DNA from: DSNY01 sp016861185
GTDB lineage: Bacteria > Pseudomonadota > Gammaproteobacteria > Burkholderiales > Burkholderiaceae_F
Assembly (NCBI GenBank): GCA_030263275.1
Contig: SZOR01000023.1
Coordinates: forward strand, 1-42,029
Length of the DNA stretch: 42,029 bases
Direction of reading: 5' to 3'
In this document: in pieces, positions 1-9,579 of the stretch
How positions within the stretch are numbered: position 1 is the first letter of the stretch
Layout: each line of letters opens with the position of its first letter
Translations under genes and position numbers: made by a program
The notes under the pieces: model-generated
What the model saw: the letters and a program-made list of their open reading frames with translations, nothing else
What the model was told of the DNA's origin: nothing
Database searches by the model: none

Positions 1-73
1 CTCCGCCCCTCTCGGCCAATCCGCATCCCGCATGCATCCGCGCAATCCCCGCGTCCCCCGTGACATATCCGGG

Positions 74-868
74 CTAGCCGGCGGCCGCGACGGCGCGCCT
101 GGCGAGCACCGGAATCAGGTGCGCGCGGTACTCGGCCGAGCCGTGGATGTCGCTGTTCAAGCCCGTTGCCGGCACCGTGATGCCGTCGCACGATTCCGGC
201 GCGAACTTCTTCGCGAGCGCGTCCTCCAGCGCCTTGACGCGGAACACGCACGGGCCCGCACCGGTCACCGCGACGCGCACGCCGCCGGCGGTCCTGGCCA
301 CGAACACGCCGACCAGCGCAAAACGCGACGCCGGCTGCTTGAACTTGACGTACGCGGCCTTCTCCGGCACCGGAAAGCTCACGGCCGTGATCAGCTCGCC
401 CGCCTTCAGCGCCGTTTCGTACAGACCCTTGAAGTAGTCGTCGGCGGCGATGGTGCGCGTGTTGGTCTGGATCGTCGCGCCGAGTCCGAGCACGGCGGCC
501 GGATAGTCGGCGGCCGGGTCGCTGTTGGCGAGCGATCCGCCGATCGTTCCGCGGTTGCGCACCGCGCGGTCGCCGATGCCGTTGGCGAGCTTTGCGAGCG
601 CGGGGATCGCCTTGCCCACGTCCTTCGACGCGGCGACCGCCGAGTGCGTGGTCATCGCGCCGATCGTGACGGCGCCGCTCTGCAGCTTGATGCCGTTCAG
701 CTCGGCGATGCCCGATAGGTCGATGAAGCCTTCGGGCGCGAGCAGCCCGAGCTTCATCGACGGCAGCACCGATTGTCCGCCGGCGAGCACCTTGTCGTCG
801 GCGTGCTGCGCCAGCAACTGCACGGCTTCGGAAACCGAGGTCGGGCGGTGGTAGTGCATGTGATGCAT
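74..868 (-). CDS. coxM: FAD-binding medium subunit of a CO-dehydrogenase-like molybdenum hydroxylase
   Basis: This 264-residue protein is the flavin subunit of a xanthine oxidase family enzyme. It passes electrons from the Fe-S subunit to FAD. The N-terminal PCMH-type FAD domain shows the AGGQS motif near residue 30 and the TIGG motif (RGTIGGSLANSDPAADYPA) near residue 110, both FAD contacts in this family. A CO dehydrogenase flavoprotein C-terminal domain follows. The length is slightly short for CoxM proteins (usually about 265-290). The start is the first ATG, preceded by a good GAGGAG site that overlaps the coxL stop, so the two genes are probably translationally coupled. The substrate is not set by this subunit. 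Confidence 0.9.
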   Translation of the reverse strand: MHHMHYHRPTSVSEAVQLLAQHADDKVLAGGQSVLPSMKLGLLAPEGFIDLSGIAELNGIKLQSGAVTIGAMTTHSAVAASKDVGKAIPALAKLANGIGDRAVRNRGTIGGSLANSDPAADYPAAVLGLGATIQTNTRTIAADDYFKGLYETALKAGELITAVSFPVPEKAAYVKFKQPASRFALVGVFVARTAGGVRVAVTGAGPCVFRVKALEDALAKKFAPESCDGITVPATGLNSDIHGSAEYRAHLIPVLARRAVAAAG

Positions 869-878
869 GTTCGTCTCC

Positions 879-3245
<2,367 letters not shown>

Positions 3246-3264
3246 CTTGGTGCTCCTAGGTCGC

Positions 3265-3335
3265 GTCGTCCCGGCGCGGGCCGGGACCCAAGTTGTCGGC
3301 TTTGGCCATTGGACCCCGGCCTACGCCGGGGCGAC
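3265..3335. repeat. REP/BIME-like pair of inverted palindromic repeats
   Basis: Two 26-base units, 3265-3290 and 3310-3335, are inverted copies of each other with 21 of 26 positions matching. Each unit is itself palindromic around a GGCCGGG-type core, and 19 bases separate them. Units of this style (GTCGTCCCGGCG...GGCCGGGACCCA) are dispersed in many proteobacterial genomes. The pair fills the gap between coxL and coxS and could fold into a strong hairpin in the cox mRNA, damping or stabilising parts of the transcript. Confidence 0.75.
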
Positions 3336-3337
3336 GG

Positions 3338-3811
3338 CTAAACACCCATCGCCTTCGCGCCCTGCGCGACGGCCTTGACGATGTTCTGGTAGCCGGTGCA
3401 GCGGCAGAAGTTGCCTTCGAGCCCCTCGCGGATCTGTTCCTCGGTCGCGTGCGGCCAGTGTGTGACCAGGTCGATCGCGCTCATCACCATGCCGGGCGTG
3501 CAGAAGCCGCACTGCAACCCGTGGCAGGCCTTGAACGCGGCCTGCATCGGATGCATCGAGCCGTCGGCCGGCGTGATGCCTTCGATCGTCGTCACCTCGG
3601 CGCCTTGCATCTGCGCGGCGAGCACGTTGCAGCTCTTCACCGCGCGGCCGTTGACGTGCACGGTGCACGCGCCGCACTGCGCGGTATCGCAGCCGACGTG
3701 CGTGCCGGTCAGGCGAAGCTGCTCGCGGATGAACGTGACGAGCAGGGTATCGGGTTCAACTTCGGCCGTGACGGCCTGACCGTTGACCCGCAGTGAAAGC
3801 GGGACTTTCAT
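3338..3811 (-). CDS. coxS: 2Fe-2S small subunit of CO-dehydrogenase-like molybdenum hydroxylase
   Basis: This 157-residue electron-transfer subunit carries two [2Fe-2S] clusters. The N-terminal plant-ferredoxin-like cluster uses the GCDTAQCGACTVHVNG motif plus a later cysteine in KSCNVLA. The C-terminal helical [2Fe-2S]-binding domain shows CGFCTPGM and NFCRCTGYQNI. The start chosen is the ATG at 3811, opening MKVPLSLRVNG and preceded by AAGGAG. The frame is open 49 codons further upstream, but that extension has no family similarity and overlaps the promoter region. It is first in the coxS-coxL-coxM order and divergent from xdhC. Length and motifs are typical. Confidence 0.93.
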   Translation of the reverse strand: MKVPLSLRVNGQAVTAEVEPDTLLVTFIREQLRLTGTHVGCDTAQCGACTVHVNGRAVKSCNVLAAQMQGAEVTTIEGITPADGSMHPMQAAFKACHGLQCGFCTPGMVMSAIDLVTHWPHATEEQIREGLEGNFCRCTGYQNIVKAVAQGAKAMGV

Positions 3812-3968
3812 CCATGTCTCCTTGGGAAGCGATCGCAGCGCCGTGGCGTGTTCTGATTCTGGCGCCCGCAGCCACTTTAGTCGCGCACGCTTGGACAAGG
3901 CAAGCGCGCGCCCGCGCATTCTTGTGATCGCGCGCCTATCGCGCCGCAGCAGCCGCACACGCGGTGAC

Positions 3969-3974
3969 TAGAAT
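3969..3974 (+). promoter_or_regulatory. Candidate -10 box (TAGAAT) for the xdhC-like gene
   Basis: TAGAAT matches the sigma-70 -10 consensus at five of six positions and sits 35 bases before the xdhC start. This would give a leader of about 29 bases. No good -35 is visible. The same TAGAAT box recurs at 11307-11312 ahead of the DUF3460 gene. Confidence 0.4.
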
Positions 3975-4009
3975 GCGAACGGCAGACCGCTCTGCGGTCG
4001 GGAGCTCGC

Positions 4010-5011
4010 ATGGACAGCGTCGACGTACAGGTGCTGAAGAAGGCCGACGAATGGGTGCGCACCGGTCGCCGGGTGGTGATGGGCACGATCGTGCGCACGT
4101 GGGGCTCGGCGCCGCGGCCGGTCGGCTCGCTGGTGGTGATCCGCGACGACGGGCTCGTGGCCGGCTCGGTGTCCGGCGGCTGCATCGAGGACGATCTGGT
4201 CGACCGCGTACGCTCGCGCGCGCTCGCCGCCGACCGCCCGCAGCGCGTGAAGTACGGCGTCACCGCGGAGGACGCGTTCAAGTTCGGGCTGCCCTGCGGC
4301 GGCACGCTGGAACTGGTGCTGGAGCCGGTGACGGCGGAATCGCGCATCGACGAGTTGCTCGCGCGCGTCATCGAAGGCCGGCAGACCGTGCGGCGGCTCG
4401 ACATGCAGACCGGTCGCGTGACGCTCGCCGAAGGCACCGGCCGCGACGTGCTGTCCGCCACCGACGAGGCGCTCGTCACCGTGCACGGGCCGCGCCTGCG
4501 GCTGCTGGTGATCGGCGCCGGGCAATTGACGCACTACCTCGCGCAGATGGCGCTCGCATGCGACTACGCGGTGACGATCTGCGATCCGCGCGAGGAGTAC
4601 GCCGACGGCTGGCTCGTGCCGGGCACCACGCTCGTGCGCACGATGCCCGACGACACCGTCGTCGAGTTCAAGCCCGACATGAACACCGCGATCGTCGCGC
4701 TGACGCACGACCCGAAACTCGACGACCTCGCGCTGATGGAGGCGTTGAAGTCGAACGCCTTTTACGTCGGCGCGATCGGCTCGAAGAAGAACCAGGCCAA
4801 GCGCCGCGAGCGGTTGAAGGAATTCGGCGTAACCGAGTCGCAGCTCGAACGGCTGCACGGCCCGGTCGGCATCAAGAACGGCGCGCGCACGCCGGCCGAA
4901 ATCGCGGTGTCGATCCTCGCCGAGTTGACCGCCGCCAAGTACGGCTACGAGATTCCGGCGCCGCAGCCGGTGCAGCCCGCGGCGGTGATCGAGTCGGGTT
5001 GCCCAGTGTGA
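4010..5011 (+). CDS. XdhC/CoxF-family molybdenum-cofactor maturation protein
   Basis: This 333-residue protein belongs to the XdhC/CoxI/CoxF family, which binds the molybdenum cofactor, supports its sulfuration or modification, and inserts it into xanthine-oxidase-type enzymes. The N-terminal XdhC domain contains GTIVRTWGSAPRPVGS and the GSVSGGCIEDDLV stretch with its conserved cysteine. A second PCGGTLEL motif follows near residue 100. The C-terminal half is a Rossmann-like domain starting at VIGAGQLTHYLAQ (about residue 165) and ending in the conserved GAIGSKKNQAKR and GPVGIKNGARTPAEIAVSILAE segments. A GGGAG site precedes the ATG. It is divergent from coxS, so it most likely matures the CoxSLM enzyme. 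The 228 bases after its stop hold no gene that I can support. Confidence 0.9.
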   Translation: MDSVDVQVLKKADEWVRTGRRVVMGTIVRTWGSAPRPVGSLVVIRDDGLVAGSVSGGCIEDDLVDRVRSRALAADRPQRVKYGVTAEDAFKFGLPCGGTLELVLEPVTAESRIDELLARVIEGRQTVRRLDMQTGRVTLAEGTGRDVLSATDEALVTVHGPRLRLLVIGAGQLTHYLAQMALACDYAVTICDPREEYADGWLVPGTTLVRTMPDDTVVEFKPDMNTAIVALTHDPKLDDLALMEALKSNAFYVGAIGSKKNQAKRRERLKEFGVTESQLERLHGPVGIKNGARTPAEIAVSILAELTAAKYGYEIPAPQPVQPAAVIESGCPV

Positions 5012-5239
5012 TGCGCCACGCAGTCAGGCCCTGACCTCGGACTTGCCGGTGGACTTGTCGCTCGGCGTCTCGTCGAGCCGCCTCGTATCGCCCTGCTCGA
5101 TCGCCTCGCGGCCCGCGGCCGGTCGGTGTTCGCCGCCCAGCGCGCTTGCGTAGGTCGGGCCCGAAGAACCCTGCGCCCTGCGCGATCTCCGGCGCACCGA
5201 CCGGAACCGGCAGACACGCGCCGCCGCGCGTCGAGCGTC

Positions 5240-5524
5240 CTACGTCTGGTAGGCCGTGAGTACGACATCCGCGCCGCGATCGCGCAGCGCGATCAGCGCC
5301 CGGTACTCCGCGGAGTCGTGCCAGCGGCGCAGCGCCGCCAGGTCGGGAAACTCCGCGACGACGATCCGCTCGCCGTGCGCGCGGTCGTTCAGCTCGATCG
5401 CCTTCGCACCGCGGAACAGCACCTTGCCCTCATGCGGCGCAAACGTCGCGCCGACCTGCTCGACGTAGCGCTGCCAGGCTTCCGGATCGGTGACGCGGAT
5501 GGTGCCGACGAGGTAGGCGGGCAT
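5240..5524 (-). CDS. DUF1330 family protein
   Basis: This 94-residue cytosolic protein has the dimeric alpha/beta-barrel (ferredoxin-like) fold of the DUF1330 family. Typical features are the opening MPAYLVGTIRVTDPEAWQRY, the central GKVLFRG, and the closing VVAEFPDLAALRRWHDS followed by YRALIALRDRGADVVLTAYQ. The function of the family is unsettled; members are mostly small stand-alone proteins. Length is normal. The gene lies alone between xdhC and apbC on the minus strand. Confidence 0.85.
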   Translation of the reverse strand: MPAYLVGTIRVTDPEAWQRYVEQVGATFAPHEGKVLFRGAKAIELNDRAHGERIVVAEFPDLAALRRWHDSAEYRALIALRDRGADVVLTAYQT

Positions 5525-5647
5525 CGGTCGCGCTCGTAGTCGTATCGTTGAACAAGACGCAGCGCTCGGGGCCGGCCGGTTGACCCGCGGCGCAGCCGTC
5601 GGCGTCGAACCGGCCGAGCTATTCCGGCCGCAACGCGATCCGGAATA

Positions 5648-6733
5648 TCAGGTGTTCGACACCTTGATGGTCGGGATCTTCAGCGACATGTCCTTCGCCT
5701 TCTCGGCGATCCTGATCGCGACCTTGCGCGCGATGGCCTTGTAGGTGCGGGCGATGTCGCTGTCGGGTTCGGCAACCACGGTCGGGCGACCCGAGTCGGT
5801 CTGCTCGCGGATGCGGATGTCGAGCGGCAGTGAGCCCAGCACCTCGACGCCGTACTCCTTCGACATGCGCTCGGCGCCGCCGGCGCCGAAGACGTGCTCG
5901 GCGTGGCCGCACTTGCTGCACACGTGCACCGCCATGTTCTCGACGATGCCGAGGATCGGCACGCCGACCTTCTCGAACATCTTCAGGCCCTTGATCGCGT
6001 CGAGCAGCGCGATGTCCTGCGGCGTGGTAACGATCACCGCGCCGGTGACCGGCACCTGCTGCGCGAGCGTGAGCTGGATGTCGCCCGTGCCGGGCGGCAT
6101 GTCGACGATCAGGTAGTCGAGGTCCTTCCAGTTGGTCTGCGCGAGAAGCTGCTGCAGCGCCTGCGTGACCATCGGCCCGCGCCAGACCATCGGCTGGTCG
6201 GCATCGACCAGGAAGCCGATCGAACTCGCCTGGATGCCGTAGTTCTCCAGCGGTTCGAGCGTCTTGCCGTCCACGCTCTCCGGCTTGCCCTCGATGCCGA
6301 GCATGGTCGGCTGGCTCGGCCCGTAGATGTCGGCATCGAGCATGCCGACGCGCGCGCCTTCGGCCGCGAGCGCGAGCGCCAGGTTGACCGCCACCGTGCT
6401 CTTGCCGACGCCGCCTTTGCCGGACGAGACGGCGACGATGTTCTTCACGTTGGGCATCACTTTCAGCCCGCGCTGCACCGTATGCGCGACGATCTTCATC
6501 GTCACGTTGGCGCTGACGTTGCCGGCGCCGGCCGCCTTCAGCGCATTGACGACCAGACTGCGGATGCCGTCGATCTGGCTCGCCGCCGGATAGCCCAGCT
6601 CGATGTCGACGCTGACGTCTGCGCCGCTGACCTTGACGTTGCGCGCCGCGCGCGAGGACACGAGGTCCTTGCCGGTGTTGGGATCGACGACGGTCTTGAG
6701 GATTTCGTTGACGCGTTCTGCGGTGATGCTCAT
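5648..6733 (-). CDS. apbC: Mrp/ApbC/NBP35-family iron-sulfur cluster carrier ATPase
   Basis: This 361-residue P-loop ATPase transfers Fe-S clusters to apo-proteins in the cytosol. Residues 1-80 form a MIP18/DUF59-like domain. A deviant Walker A (SSGKGGVGKST, about residues 103-113) follows. Switch and Walker B regions are LDADIYGPSQPTMLG and YLIVDMPPGTGD. The cluster-binding CxxC lies in HVCSKCGHAEHVFG, where homodimers bridge a [4Fe-4S] cluster. Length and order are normal. It is divergent from metG across 296 bases, an arrangement I know from other betaproteobacteria. A possible -10 (TAGACT, minus strand, 6781-6776) lies about 43 bases before the start. Confidence 0.95.
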   Translation of the reverse strand: MSITAERVNEILKTVVDPNTGKDLVSSRAARNVKVSGADVSVDIELGYPAASQIDGIRSLVVNALKAAGAGNVSANVTMKIVAHTVQRGLKVMPNVKNIVAVSSGKGGVGKSTVAVNLALALAAEGARVGMLDADIYGPSQPTMLGIEGKPESVDGKTLEPLENYGIQASSIGFLVDADQPMVWRGPMVTQALQQLLAQTNWKDLDYLIVDMPPGTGDIQLTLAQQVPVTGAVIVTTPQDIALLDAIKGLKMFEKVGVPILGIVENMAVHVCSKCGHAEHVFGAGGAERMSKEYGVEVLGSLPLDIRIREQTDSGRPTVVAEPDSDIARTYKAIARKVAIRIAEKAKDMSLKIPTIKVSNT

Positions 6734-6841
6734 GTCGGGATCGCGGGTCGAAAATGCGGGAGGAATCAGCGGCGCAGTCTATCCGACAGCGCCCGCGATC
6801 GGCCTGCGATCGACCACCCCATGTGAGCTAGTTGCCCTTGT

Positions 6842-6847
6842 TAAACT
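6842..6847 (+). promoter_or_regulatory. metG: Candidate -10 box (TAAACT) for metG
   Basis: TAAACT matches the -10 consensus at four of six positions and lies in the 296-base apbC/metG divergent region. The same GTTAAACTC context occurs before the 6S RNA at 41260-41268. A start site near 6854 would give metG a leader of about 175 bases. That leader is open in the metG frame but has no protein-like similarity, and contains a CGCAATCCGC-type repeat at 6987-7016 also seen near 31310-31463. No -35 stands out. Confidence 0.3.
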
Positions 6848-7029
6848 CGCGGTCATTCGATCGCCGGCCATGCACTCGCACACACGCCCCGCCGCCCGTT
6901 CCGTCCGCCGCCCGCGGTGCGGGCGAATGTGCCGTCGGATCTAGCGACCGGCCGCCCTTGCCGGAACCCCGGCGCGCGGAAGCTCTCCGCGCAATCCGCA
7001 GTCCGCGATCCGAACCCCGACCTTCGCCC

Positions 7030-9579
7030 ATGAGTCAGCGCAAACTGTTCGTCACCACCGCCCTGCCGTACGCCAACGGCAAGCCGCACATCGGCCACAT
7101 CATGGAGTACATCCAGGCCGACATCTGGGTGCGCCACCAGCGGATGCGTGGACACGCGGTGCACTTCGTCTGCGCCGAGGACGCGCACGGGGCGCCGATC
7201 ATGATCGCGGCCGAGAAGGCGGGCAAGTCGCCGCAGCAGTTCATCGCCGAGATGCAGGCCGCGCGGCAGCAGTACCTCGACGGCTTCCACATCGCGTTCG
7301 ATCACTGGCACACGACCGATTCGCCCGAGAACGTCGAGCTGTCGCAGTCGATCTACCGCGCGCTGCGCGCCAACGAGCTGATCGACATCCGGCGCATCGA
7401 GCAGTTCTACGATCCGGTCAAGGGCATGTTCCTGCCCGACCGCTACATCAAGGGCACCTGCCCGAAGTGCGGCGCGAAAGATCAGTACGGCGACAACTGC
7501 GAGGTGTGCGGCTCGACCTACGCGCCGACGGATCTGAAGGATCCGTATTCGGCGCTGACCGGTGCCAAGCCCGAGCTGCGCTCCTCCGAGCACTATTTCT
7601 TCCGCCTGTCGGATGCGCGCTGCATCGCCTTCCTGCGCGACTGGACCGCCGGCCGCAACCGCCGCGGCGAGCCGCACCTGCAGCCCGAGGTCTACGCGAA
7701 AACGCAGGAGTGGATCGGCGAAGGGGGCAAGGGGCTCGCGGACTGGGACATCTCGCGCGACGCGCCCTACTTCGGCATCCCGATCCCGGACGCGAAGGAC
7801 AAGTTCTTCTACGTCTGGCTCGACGCGCCGATCGGGTATCTGGCTTCGCTGAAGGCGTACTTCGAACAGGGCAAGGCGCGCGCGAAGGGCGAGACGCGCA
7901 GCTTCGACGAGTTCATCGCGGCCGACGACGTCGAGCAGGTGCACTTCATCGGCAAGGACATCGTCTACTTCCACACGCTGTTCTGGCCGGCGATGCTGAA
8001 GTTCTCCGGGCGCAAGGTGCCCGATGCCGTTTACGTGCACGGCTTCATCACCGTCAGCGGCGAAAAGATGAGCAAGAGCCGCGGCACCGGCATCGACCCG
8101 CTGCGCTACCTCGAAGTCGGCATGAACCCGGAGTGGTTCCGCTACTACGTCGCGGCGAAACTGAACGCGCGCGTCGAAGACGTCGACTTCAACCCCGACG
8201 ACTTTCAGACCCGCGTCAACAGCGACCTGATCGGCAAGTACGTCAACATCGCCAGCCGCGCGGCGAGCTTCCTCGTGCGGCAGTTCGACGGCCGGCTCGC
8301 GCCTTCGGCCGATCCGTCGGGCGCTCCGGCGGGCTCGCATGCGGTCGCGCTCGCCTCGAGCGAGGAGATCGGCGAATTCCTGGACCAGCGCGAATACGGC
8401 AAGGCGCTGCGCGAGGTCATGCGCATCGCCGACTACGCGAACGAGCACTTCGACAAACACAAACCGTGGGAGCTGGCGAAAGATCCCGCGCAACGCGGGC
8501 TGCTGCACGCGGTGGTGAGCGACGTGATGCGCTGCTTCCGCGCGCTGACGATCTACCTTGCGCCGGTGCTGCCCGCCACCGCCGAACGCGTTGCGCGCGA
8601 GCTGTTCGGCATGGGCCGCGCGTTCGTCTGGGACGACCTGCACGACACGGTCGAGCGCATCGCACCGTACAAGCACCTGATGACGCGCGTCGAAACCAAG
8701 CAGCTCGACGCGTTGTTCGAGCCGGCGGCACCGCCCCCCTCTCCCTCCGGGAGAGGGGCAGGGGGTGAGGGAAACGCGGGCCAACCGGATCAAGCGCAAC
8801 CGCGCGCGGCGAAGAAGCCTCCGCTCGACCCGAGGCTGCTCGCCAGCGCGCGCGAGCTGCGCAAGACCGCGACTGATGCGGAGGCCCTGATGTGGGCGCT
8901 GCTGCGCGACCGCCAGATCGCCGGCATCAAGTTCAGGCGCCAGCATCCGATCGACATTCAAGGATCGCGATACGTCATCGACTTCTACGCGGAAGAGCCG
9001 AAGCTTGCGATCGAACTCGACGGCAGCCAGCATGCGGATCTGCAGGCGCTGCTGAAGGATCGCGAGCGTGATCGAACGCTGCTCCAGCAAGGCATTCGGA
9101 CGCTGCGCTTCTGGGATAACGAAGTCATGGGTCAGACGACTGCAGTGCTCGAGGCCATCCATCAAGCGCTGGTGAACGCCGTTCCCGCGCCGCCTGTTCC
9201 CTCACCCCCTACCCCTCTCCCGGAGGGCGAGGGGAGCGTCGTTTCGATCGACGACTTCGCCAGACTCGACCTGCGCATCGCGCGCGTGGTCGACTGCGAC
9301 TTCGTCGAGGGCTCGGACAAGCTGCTGCGCTTCACGCTCGACGCGGGCGAAGGGCGGCACCGCAACGTGTTCTCGGGCATCAAGTCCGCGTACGGCGAGC
9401 CGAAGAAGCTGGTCGGCCGGCTGGTCGTGCTGGTCGCCAACCTCGCGCCACGCAAGATGAAGTTCGGCCTCAGCGAAGGCATGATCCTGTCGGCGAGCCA
9501 TGCCGACGAAAAGGCGCAGCCGGGCATCTATCTGCTCGACGTCGACAGCGGCGCGCAGCCCGGAATGCGGATCAAGTGA
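7030..9579 (+). CDS. metG: Methionyl-tRNA synthetase with an inserted DUF559-type nuclease domain
   Basis: Charges tRNA-Met with methionine. The class I core carries HIGH at residues 20-23, a zinc knuckle with C144/C147 and C157/C160, and KMSKS at 346-350, followed by the anticodon-binding helical domain to about residue 565. The C-terminal dimerising tRNA-binding (EMAP/Trbp111-like) domain spans about 740-849. Between them, residues about 569-735 are foreign: a Pro/Ser/Gly-rich linker, a DUF559 endonuclease-like domain (about 598-716) and a second Pro-rich linker. Total length is 849 residues against roughly 690 expected. The ATG at 7030 is chosen because the family N-terminus MSQRKLFVTTALPYANG starts there; no Shine-Dalgarno sequence is visible. 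The stop overlaps the SulP start (GTGA). Confidence 0.95.
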   Translation: MSQRKLFVTTALPYANGKPHIGHIMEYIQADIWVRHQRMRGHAVHFVCAEDAHGAPIMIAAEKAGKSPQQFIAEMQAARQQYLDGFHIAFDHWHTTDSPENVELSQSIYRALRANELIDIRRIEQFYDPVKGMFLPDRYIKGTCPKCGAKDQYGDNCEVCGSTYAPTDLKDPYSALTGAKPELRSSEHYFFRLSDARCIAFLRDWTAGRNRRGEPHLQPEVYAKTQEWIGEGGKGLADWDISRDAPYFGIPIPDAKDKFFYVWLDAPIGYLASLKAYFEQGKARAKGETRSFDEFIAADDVEQVHFIGKDIVYFHTLFWPAMLKFSGRKVPDAVYVHGFITVSGEKMSKSRGTGIDPLRYLEVGMNPEWFRYYVAAKLNARVEDVDFNPDDFQTRVNSDLIGKYVNIASRAASFLVRQFDGRLAPSADPSGAPAGSHAVALASSEEIGEFLDQREYGKALREVMRIADYANEHFDKHKPWELAKDPAQRGLLHAVVSDVMRCFRALTIYLAPVLPATAERVARELFGMGRAFVWDDLHDTVERIAPYKHLMTRVETKQLDALFEPAAPPPSPSGRGAGGEGNAGQPDQAQPRAAKKPPLDPRLLASARELRKTATDAEALMWALLRDRQIAGIKFRRQHPIDIQGSRYVIDFYAEEPKLAIELDGSQHADLQALLKDRERDRTLLQQGIRTLRFWDNEVMGQTTAVLEAIHQALVNAVPAPPVPSPPTPLPEGEGSVVSIDDFARLDLRIARVVDCDFVEGSDKLLRFTLDAGEGRHRNVFSGIKSAYGEPKKLVGRLVVLVANLAPRKMKFGLSEGMILSASHADEKAQPGIYLLDVDSGAQPGMRIK
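8736..8771 (+). repeat. Left inverted repeat of the metG cassette, with internal hairpin
   Basis: Bases 8736-8745 (CCCCTCTCCC) pair perfectly with 8749-8758 (GGGAGAGGGG) around the loop TCC. A tail CAGGGGGTGAGGG follows to 8771. In the metG frame it encodes the PSPSGRGAGGEG linker. I know similar CCCTCTCCC...GGGAGAGGG...GTGAGGG repeats as dispersed elements in many proteobacteria. Confidence 0.85.
9199..9234 (-). repeat. Right inverted repeat of the metG cassette, with internal hairpin
   Basis: This is the reverse complement of 8736-8771 with two mismatches. The internal stem 9212-9221/9225-9234 has one mismatch. In the metG frame it encodes the VPSPPTPLPEGEG linker leading straight into the tRNA-binding domain. 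Confidence 0.85.

Larger units (their letters stand above)
8736..9234 (+). mobile_element. Nuclease cassette (DUF559) with inverted-repeat ends inserted in frame in metG
   Basis: The segment runs from a left repeat (8736-8771) to an inverted right repeat (9199-9234). The repeats match at 34 of 36 positions and enclose 427 bases that encode a DUF559 domain. Seen in the domain: ARELRKTATDAEALMWALLR, then a beta-hairpin with D651, and E662-x-D664-G (AIELDG), the arrangement of a PD-(D/E)XK nuclease related to Vsr; a histidine follows in GSQHADL. All putative catalytic residues are present, so the domain looks intact rather than decayed. It has no start signal of its own and is read as part of MetG. 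Stand-alone DUF559 proteins have about this length. Movement is inferred from the repeats and the extra length; no transposase is present. Confidence 0.75.

Noticed and set aside
1..73. End of another gene at the left edge
   Set aside because: The 73 bases before the coxM stop show no recognisable coding or RNA signal, and the stretch is too short to judge.
3265..3335. CRISPR repeat or short gene
   Set aside because: Only two inverted units with no regular spacers; palindromic REP structure explains it.
5012..5239. A gene in the gap after the xdhC-like gene
   Set aside because: Open frames here (5126-5539 plus, 4945-5268 minus) are Arg-rich, overlap real genes and lack start signals.
6832..7029. 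N-terminal extension of MetG
   Set aside because: The 66 extra codons are Pro/Arg-rich with no family similarity, and the MetRS N-terminus begins exactly at 7030.
8736..9234. Intein in MetG
   Set aside because: No Cys/Ser first residue, no HN-C/S/T terminus and no splicing blocks; the ends are DNA inverted repeats instead.
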